Below, piece by piece: positions 7,004 through 8,290 of a stretch of 8,290 bases of DNA. Every line of letters begins with the position of its first letter. The stretch's first letter is position 1. Origin of the DNA: Planctomycetota bacterium (lineage in GTDB: Bacteria; Planctomycetota; Planctomycetia; Planctomycetales; Planctomycetaceae); assembly GCA_027622115.1 (NCBI GenBank), contig JAQBZS010000271.1, positions 1 to 8,290 on the forward strand. The letters are read 5' to 3'. Under the pieces are notes generated by a model. It was not told the DNA's origin. It ran no database searches and was given only the letters and a program-made list of their open reading frames with translations. A program made the position numbers and the translations under genes.

Positions 7004-7444
7004 GGCAAATGACCGTCGTCCAGCGGTACCTCGCCGTCGTCCAGCGGTACGTCGCCGCCGTCCAGCGGTACGTCGCCGCCGTTCGTGGGTACGTTGCGAC
7101 CATTCGCTCGCACGTCGCAACGCTTCGCGGGTCCGTTTCAGCCGTTAGTCGGTACTTCGGAGCGGATCGCTGGCTTCCCGATTCCGTTCGCGGGCACGCC
7201 GGCTTCGTTCAGCGGCACGTCGGAGGCGTTCGCGGGTACGCCGGAATGGTTCGCTGGTACGGCGGAATGGTTCCCGGGTACGGCGGAATGGTTCCCGGGT
7301 ACGACGGAATGGTTCCCGGGTACGACAGAATGGTTCCCGGGTACGACAGAATGGTTCGCCGGTACGGCGGAATGGTTCCCGGGTACGGCGGAATGGTTCG
7401 CCGGTACGGCGGAATGGTTCGCCGGTACGGCGGAATGGTTCCGC
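7004..7444. repeat. Minisatellite of 21-bp units
   Basis: Units keep an exact 21-base register, marked by GGTAC-like cores at 7025, 7046, 7067, 7088, 7109, 7130, 7151, 7172, 7193, 7214, 7235 and onward to 7424; a degenerate unit starts at 7004 and a trace of the period at 6983 and 7445. The modern unit is GGTACGGCGGAATGGTTC plus three variable bases (CCG, GCC or GCT). Units from 7235 on are nearly identical, while those at 7088-7214 are strongly diverged but in register. The unit is a multiple of three and most frames stay open, so long open frames across it are not evidence of coding. Forward-frame heptads read GTAEWFP or GTSEAFA; the reverse frame reads ANASDVP or GGDVPLD and joins the maturase fragment, with one stop in the unit at 7130. 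Confidence 0.88.
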
Positions 7445-7480
7445 CGTGCGGGCGGGGAGAGCGGAAATTCGCCTAACCCA

Positions 7481-7508
7481 TTGAAATGCCAGACTTTACC
7501 GCGATAAT
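7481..7508 (+). promoter_or_regulatory. Possible sigma-70-type promoter for the 206-codon gene
   Basis: TTGAAA (7481-7486) and GATAAT (7503-7508) are separated by 16 bases, close to the vegetative promoter consensus, in the gap between the minisatellite and the gene starting at 7583. Transcription would begin near 7515, giving a leader of about 65-70 bases. Confidence 0.4.
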
Positions 7509-7582
7509 CCGTACTCTGTCATCCGGCGGTCGATGCGGCGGCCCGAACAGTTCTCACATCCTCACCTCTGAAAGGCATTCTC

Positions 7583-8203
7583 ATGGCCAAGCAAGACTAC
7601 ATCCCGAACCCAGACGCTGGTCTGGTCGCCTGGCACGACAACTTCAATACGCAAGTCGCCGCCCTCGCCGCGACGTTCGGGCTGGTCGCGGCGGATACCG
7701 CAGCCGTGGCCGCGACGAACACCGATCTGCACGCGAAGTTCAACACTTCGCAGGCCGCCAAGGCGACGGCTCAGGCCAAGAATACGGAGAAGTCCGCAGC
7801 GTTCGCCGCCGGAATCAGCAGCTCGCGAGCGTTGGCCAAACGAATCAAGACGCATCCCGCCTACACGGCGGCGTTCGGACAGCAATTGGGAATCATCGGC
7901 CCCGAAGACACCACCGACCTGACTCAAGCCAAGCCCACGCACAAGTTACTCGCCGTGACTCCCGGTTCTGTGACGATTGGTTTCAACAAGAGCGTCTCCA
8001 GCGGCGTGCGACTGCTCTCGAAACGCGGAGCCGAAACGGCGTTCACGTTCCTGGCCATCGACACCGAATCGCCGTACATCGACACGCGAGCCAATCTGGT
8101 TGTCGGCGTTCCCGAATCGCGCCAGTACCAAGCTCAATATCTGATCGGCGATGAACCGGTGGGAAATCTGAGCAACGCCCTGAACGTCACCGTGCCGGGC
8201 TGA
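7583..8203 (+). CDS. Conserved-looking protein of unknown function with C-terminal fibronectin-III-like region
   Basis: A 206-residue protein with no signal peptide or membrane segment. The N-terminal part, about residues 1-105, is alanine-rich and helical. It opens with DYIPNPDAGLVAWHDNF and continues with helices that include AAKATAQAKNTEKSAAFAAG. Residues about 118-206 look like a beta-sandwich of fibronectin-III type: SVTIGFNKS, then FTFLAIDTESPYID, ending in RQYQAQYLIGDEPVG and NALNVTVPG. From memory, proteins opening with a YIP...W...F pattern and ending in such a domain recur in planctomycetes and Bacteroidetes without assigned function; I cannot verify this here. ATG 7583 has GAAAGG seven bases upstream and a plausible promoter at 7481. 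It is a single gene flanked by a minisatellite and strong hairpins. It appears intact, unlike the maturase remnant beside it. Confidence 0.85.
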   Translation: MAKQDYIPNPDAGLVAWHDNFNTQVAALAATFGLVAADTAAVAATNTDLHAKFNTSQAAKATAQAKNTEKSAAFAAGISSSRALAKRIKTHPAYTAAFGQQLGIIGPEDTTDLTQAKPTHKLLAVTPGSVTIGFNKSVSSGVRLLSKRGAETAFTFLAIDTESPYIDTRANLVVGVPESRQYQAQYLIGDEPVGNLSNALNVTVPG

Positions 8204-8209
8204 GGACTT

Positions 8210-8225
8210 GGAACGGGATGGTTCC
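8210..8225 (+). other. Small hairpin after the 206-codon gene
   Basis: GGAAC (8210-8214) and GTTCC (8221-8225) form a perfect 5-bp stem with a 6-base loop, seven bases after the stop codon. It may be part of a terminator together with the larger hairpin that follows. Confidence 0.35.
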
Positions 8226-8239
8226 CTCCAGAGCACTTC

Positions 8240-8276
8240 GCGGCAGGGCCGGTTGGTCTCCGGCCGGGTCCGCCGC
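8240..8276 (+). terminator. Compound G/C-rich hairpin, likely terminator or structured 3' element
   Basis: GGCCGG (8247-8252) pairs with CCGGCC (8260-8265) around a 7-base loop, and GCGGC (8240-8244) with GCCGC (8272-8276) forms an outer stem, separated by an internal loop. Such nested pairing soon after a gene suggests a transcription stop or 3' message stabiliser. There is no run of T after it (ACAAGAAAC), so it would not be a classical intrinsic terminator. Confidence 0.45.
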
Positions 8277-8290
8277 ACAAGAAACTCGAA

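Noticed and set aside
6380..7113. Diversity-generating retroelement
   Set aside because: The reverse transcriptase has a group II maturase domain and is followed by intron domains V and VI; no template/variable repeat pair with adenine-biased differences is seen.
6886..7476. Forward open frame of 196 codons with MVPGYGG-type heptads
   Set aside because: It begins antisense to the maturase fragment and then only follows the stop-free 21-bp repeat; openness here carries no information.
7085..7507. Forward open frame of 140 codons with GTAEWFP heptads
   Set aside because: No ribosome site and weak GTG start inside the repeat; kept only as a possibility under the minisatellite finding, not as a gene.

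Overview
The window (about 55-58% G+C by eye) looks like a planctomycete chromosome, most likely of the Pirellula/Rhodopirellula type. That is inference from gene style, weak Shine-Dalgarno sequences, a MoeA fused to a periplasmic-binding-protein-like domain, and dispersed palindromic repeats. No rRNA or tRNA is visible to confirm it.

Left part (1-1686): the 3' end of an unidentified plus-strand gene (3-131) converges on a minus-strand gene for a membrane-anchored von Willebrand A (VWA) protein (149-1294). An intergenic region of about 390 bases follows. It separates the VWA gene from the next, divergent gene and holds two long inverted repeats, one of them a perfect 15-bp pair just upstream of that gene.

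Middle (1687-6105), all plus strand: a two-domain molybdenum cofactor gene (moeA-type, 1687-3675) overlaps by 16 bases an enolase-superfamily gene (3660-4846) that needs three frame corrections to be read. Next is an exported thioredoxin-like gene (4924-6105) interrupted by one in-frame TGA, placed exactly where the redox motif should carry its second cysteine (Cys-Thr-TGA). A hairpin meeting the general bacterial SECIS rules starts 13 nt after the TGA, so this is a candidate CxU selenoprotein. The alternative is a TGC/TGT to TGA nonsense mutation.

Right part (6106-8290), an accessory patch: seven tandem 35-bp units, each able to form a hairpin, end at 6379. At 6380 begins, on the minus strand, the 3' end of a group II intron: domains VI and V, then the C-terminal part of its reverse transcriptase/maturase. 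The maturase homology stops at the catalytic ADD (about 6987), where a minisatellite of 21-bp units runs to about 7444. Its right half is nearly identical from unit to unit and its left half is diverged. After a plausible promoter comes an intact 206-codon gene of unknown function (7583-8203), followed by strong hairpins.

No single operon explains the whole window. The middle genes may be co-transcribed. The best candidates for something undescribed are the Cys-Thr-TGA protein and the repeat, intron and minisatellite patchwork on the right.
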